Below, piece after piece: positions 6,210-7,586 of a stretch of DNA of 7,586 nt. The notes under the pieces are model-generated. The model made no database searches. It was given only the letters and a program-made list of their open reading frames with translations, and was not told the DNA's origin. How positions within the stretch are numbered: position 1 is the stretch's first letter; every line of letters starts with the position of its first letter. The position numbers and the translations under genes are program-made. Source of the stretch: Campylobacterales bacterium (GTDB lineage: Bacteria; Campylobacterota; Campylobacteria; Campylobacterales; QNZT01); contig JALWRO010000089.1 of the NCBI GenBank assembly GCA_027080605.1, positions 1 through 7,586 on the forward strand, written 5' to 3'.

Positions 6210-6230
6210 GAACTAGATCTTACGCTTCTT
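6192..6230 (-). terminator. Intrinsic terminator of lysR, overlapping both converging genes
   Basis: The arms at 6198-6211 and 6218-6230 pair over 13 bp (AAGAAGCGT and AAGA against TCTT and ACGCTTCTT), with one bulged T at 6207 and a 6-nt loop at 6212-6217. In the minus-strand transcript the hairpin is followed by a U tract from the A8 run at 6192-6199, the classic Rho-independent layout. On the plus strand the stem is followed by CATGAAG with no T run, so it should work poorly or not at all for the pyrB operon. Confidence 0.8.
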
Positions 6231-7112
6231 CATGAAGAAACTGACCACTTTGTCAATAAATGCATCATGTTTGCGCTCTTTCAGATAGGCAAGATAAAAA
6301 GATCGTTTGAACTCCAGCCCTTTGATTTTTGCGGCATGCAATTTACCGCTTTCCAGTTCATCGTTAATCGTATATTTCGAAATAATCGCCACAGTCTGAC
6401 TGCCCTCTTTCGGCGCACGCAATACTGTCTGCACCACCGCTGTCGGACTTGTCACCGTCGTGGCGACATTGAACGCTTTACACTCCAGTCCCGCATCTTC
6501 GAATGCTTCAGCAATGACCCTTCGTGTATGTGACTCCTCTTCACGGCAGATCCAGTTAAACTCCTTGAGCATCTCCGGACGCACCACTTTGGGCAACGGC
6601 TGATTGCTGAAAAGGACAAACTCATCTTCCAGCCACTCCCGGTAGATAATACCGTCCAGGAAAATCGGCGACTCAATCATCGCGATGTCGATCTTTTTAT
6701 CGAGCAGTTTCTGCAATATCTCCATCGTCAGATCTACCTGAATCAGCACATCATTGTTGATCGCCTCTTTGATATCGTTCAAAAACGAGGGTAAAACATA
6801 GTTTCCGATGGTAAAAGAGGAACCGATGATAAACGTCAACTCTTTATTCATGATATGGATAATCTCTTTTTCGACAGAACTGACACATTTATCCAGACGC
6901 ATGGCTATCTTATAGAGTTCTTCTCCTGTCTTGGTCAGGGTAATACCGTTTTTTTTACGTTCGACGATTCTGCTGTCGAGATAATCTTCCAGCCATTTTA
7001 TCTGCTGTGTCACCGCCGGCTGCGAAATACCGAGCTTTTTCGACGCTTTCGAAAAACTCCGCTCTTTCACTACCGTCAGGAATGTTCCAAGTTTTGCAAA
7101 ATCTTTTAGCAT
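6213..7112 (-). CDS. LysR-type transcriptional regulator
   Basis: A 299-aa DNA-binding regulator, the standard size for the family. The N-terminal winged helix-turn-helix spans about residues 5-63, with FLTVVKERSFSKASKKLGISQPAVTQQI (quoted in part: SFSKASKKLG, ISQPAVTQQIKWLE) and the wing segment RKKNGITLTKTGEELY. A linker helix follows to about 90, then a two-lobed periplasmic-binding-like effector domain (about 91-290) starting FIIGSSFTIGNYVLPSFL. The AAGGA Shine-Dalgarno at 7119-7123 is six bases before the ATG. The TAG stop is 3 bp from the stop of the converging 150-aa gene, inside a shared hairpin. The gene is divergent from the uvrD-like helicase, and the spacer holds a LysR box, so autoregulation is likely; a role in controlling the helicase gene is possible but uncertain. 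The effector and other targets cannot be read from the sequence. Confidence 0.94.
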   Translation of the reverse strand: MLKDFAKLGTFLTVVKERSFSKASKKLGISQPAVTQQIKWLEDYLDSRIVERKKNGITLTKTGEELYKIAMRLDKCVSSVEKEIIHIMNKELTFIIGSSFTIGNYVLPSFLNDIKEAINNDVLIQVDLTMEILQKLLDKKIDIAMIESPIFLDGIIYREWLEDEFVLFSNQPLPKVVRPEMLKEFNWICREEESHTRRVIAEAFEDAGLECKAFNVATTVTSPTAVVQTVLRAPKEGSQTVAIISKYTINDELESGKLHAAKIKGLEFKRSFYLAYLKERKHDAFIDKVVSFFMKKRKI

Positions 7113-7140
7113 AATATGTCCTTATGGGTCTATAAAATTG

Positions 7141-7155
7141 ATAACTTTCTGTTAT
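7141..7155. promoter_or_regulatory. LysR-type box (T-N11-A)
   Basis: ATAAC-N5-GTTAT is a perfect interrupted palindrome with T at 7142 and A at 7154, the T-N11-A pattern of LysR operators. It lies 29 bp upstream of the divergent lysR start, the usual place for an autoregulatory site. Further ATAAC half-sites lie at 7157-7161 and 7182-7186. Confidence 0.6.
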
Positions 7156-7161
7156 GATAAC
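7151..7161. repeat. Palindrome GTTAT-G-ATAAC sharing an arm with the LysR box
   Basis: This 11-bp palindrome has perfect 5-bp arms and a one-base centre. Its left arm is the right arm of the T-N11-A box, so the same half-site could pair with either neighbour. It may be a second regulator contact (activation site). Confidence 0.5.
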
Positions 7162-7223
7162 AAAAAATTATGCAAATGTAAATAACAAAAAGCTTTATTA
7201 TAGAAGTTTTATCGTTTTTTAAC

Positions 7224-7229
7224 TATAAT
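7224..7229 (+). promoter_or_regulatory. Probable -10 of the helicase gene
   Basis: A perfect TATAAT after a T-rich stretch (GTTTTATCGTTTTTTAAC), the AT-rich upstream style common in Campylobacterota. Transcription would start near 7236, giving a leader of about 15 nt containing the weak ribosome site AAGAG before the ATG at 7251. Confidence 0.55.
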
Positions 7230-7250
7230 AAAAGAAAACAAGAGTTACCA

Positions 7251-7586
7251 ATGGAAAAAATATTTGCAGAGTTGAATGAAGCGCAAAGCGAAGCTGTCAG
7301 ACAGATCGATGGTCCGATACTCATTCTCGCCGGTGCGGGAAGCGGGAAAACAAAGACCATTACGTCGCGCGTCGCCTACCTCATCAAAAACGGTATTCCC
7401 CCCTCTTCCATCCTGACACTCACCTTTACCAACAAAGCTGCCGCGGAGATGCGCCAGCGCGCCATGGCACTGCTCGATCAGCAGGTCATGTTCCCTCCCC
7501 TGCTCTGCACTGTCCACAAATTCGGTCTGCTCTTTTTAAAGCATCATATGCAGGAGTTACAGCGATCCAATAATTTTGTCAGTATT
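7251..7586 (+). CDS. UvrD/PcrA/Rep-family superfamily 1A DNA helicase (partial, continues beyond right edge)
   Basis: An ATP-driven 3'-5' DNA helicase acting in repair, replication restart or removal of RecA. Only the first 112 residues are present; family proteins are about 650-750 aa. The Q-motif LNEAQSEAV at 8-16 (Q12), motif I (Walker A) AGAGSGKT at 27-34, motif Ia LTFTNKAAAEM at 57-67 and motif Ib CTVHKFG at 86-92 are all in order. The ATG at 7251 puts the Q-motif close to the N-terminus, as is usual, so the start is safe. The fragment cannot tell UvrD, PcrA and Rep apart; Campylobacterota members are usually annotated uvrD. The gene is divergent from lysR. Confidence 0.93.
   Translation, partial: MEKIFAELNEAQSEAVRQIDGPILILAGAGSGKTKTITSRVAYLIKNGIPPSSILTLTFTNKAAAEMRQRAMALLDQQVMFPPLLCTVHKFGLLFLKHHMQELQRSNNFVSI

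Overview
This window most probably comes from a member of the Campylobacterota (the former epsilonproteobacteria), perhaps a Sulfurovum/Sulfurimonas/Hydrogenimonas-type chemolithotroph. The basis is the short BioD with TNTDVGKT and KPIETG motifs, the short stand-alone PabB (318 aa) overlapping a short class IV aminotransferase, the clpS-clpA pair beside bioD (from memory, Helicobacter pylori has these genes close together too), and AT-rich spacers with TATAAT boxes and weak -35 elements. The genus is an inference. Base composition looks fairly even, and I see no insertion sequence, prophage, CRISPR array, tRNA or rRNA.

Layout, left to right. (1) Minus strand: clpS followed by clpA, 5 bp apart; clpA runs off the left edge. 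Together they encode the N-degron adaptor and the AAA+ unfoldase of ClpAP. (2) Divergent from clpS, bioD on the plus strand (dethiobiotin synthetase). (3) A minus-strand secreted glycine-zipper protein converges on bioD, and the two stop regions overlap by 11 bp. (4) A tight plus-strand operon: pyrB (aspartate carbamoyltransferase), pabB (aminodeoxychorismate synthase component I), a pabC-like class IV aminotransferase, and a 150-aa unannotated protein. The junctions are a 1-nt TGATG overlap, a 17-nt overlap and a 20-nt gap. The operon joins pyrimidine synthesis with the p-aminobenzoate branch of folate synthesis. (5) A minus-strand LysR-type regulator converges on the operon. Its terminator hairpin is built from the coding 3' ends of both genes. 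(6) Divergent from lysR, a UvrD/PcrA/Rep-type helicase gene runs off the right edge. The 138-bp spacer between them carries a T-N11-A LysR box and further ATAAC half-sites.

The most interesting item is the 150-aa protein at 5757-6209. By eye its central half follows the SspB fold pattern (the ClpXP adaptor that delivers ssrA-tagged proteins), a family not usually credited to this phylum. If so, the window holds two unrelated protease adaptors, ClpS and an SspB-like protein. This is inference from pattern matching and needs a profile search. Other points worth a look are the shared-coding terminator, possible leaderless starts for bioD and pyrB, an extended -10 promoter inside pabC, and the LysR operator array. 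All intergenic stretches are under 140 bp.
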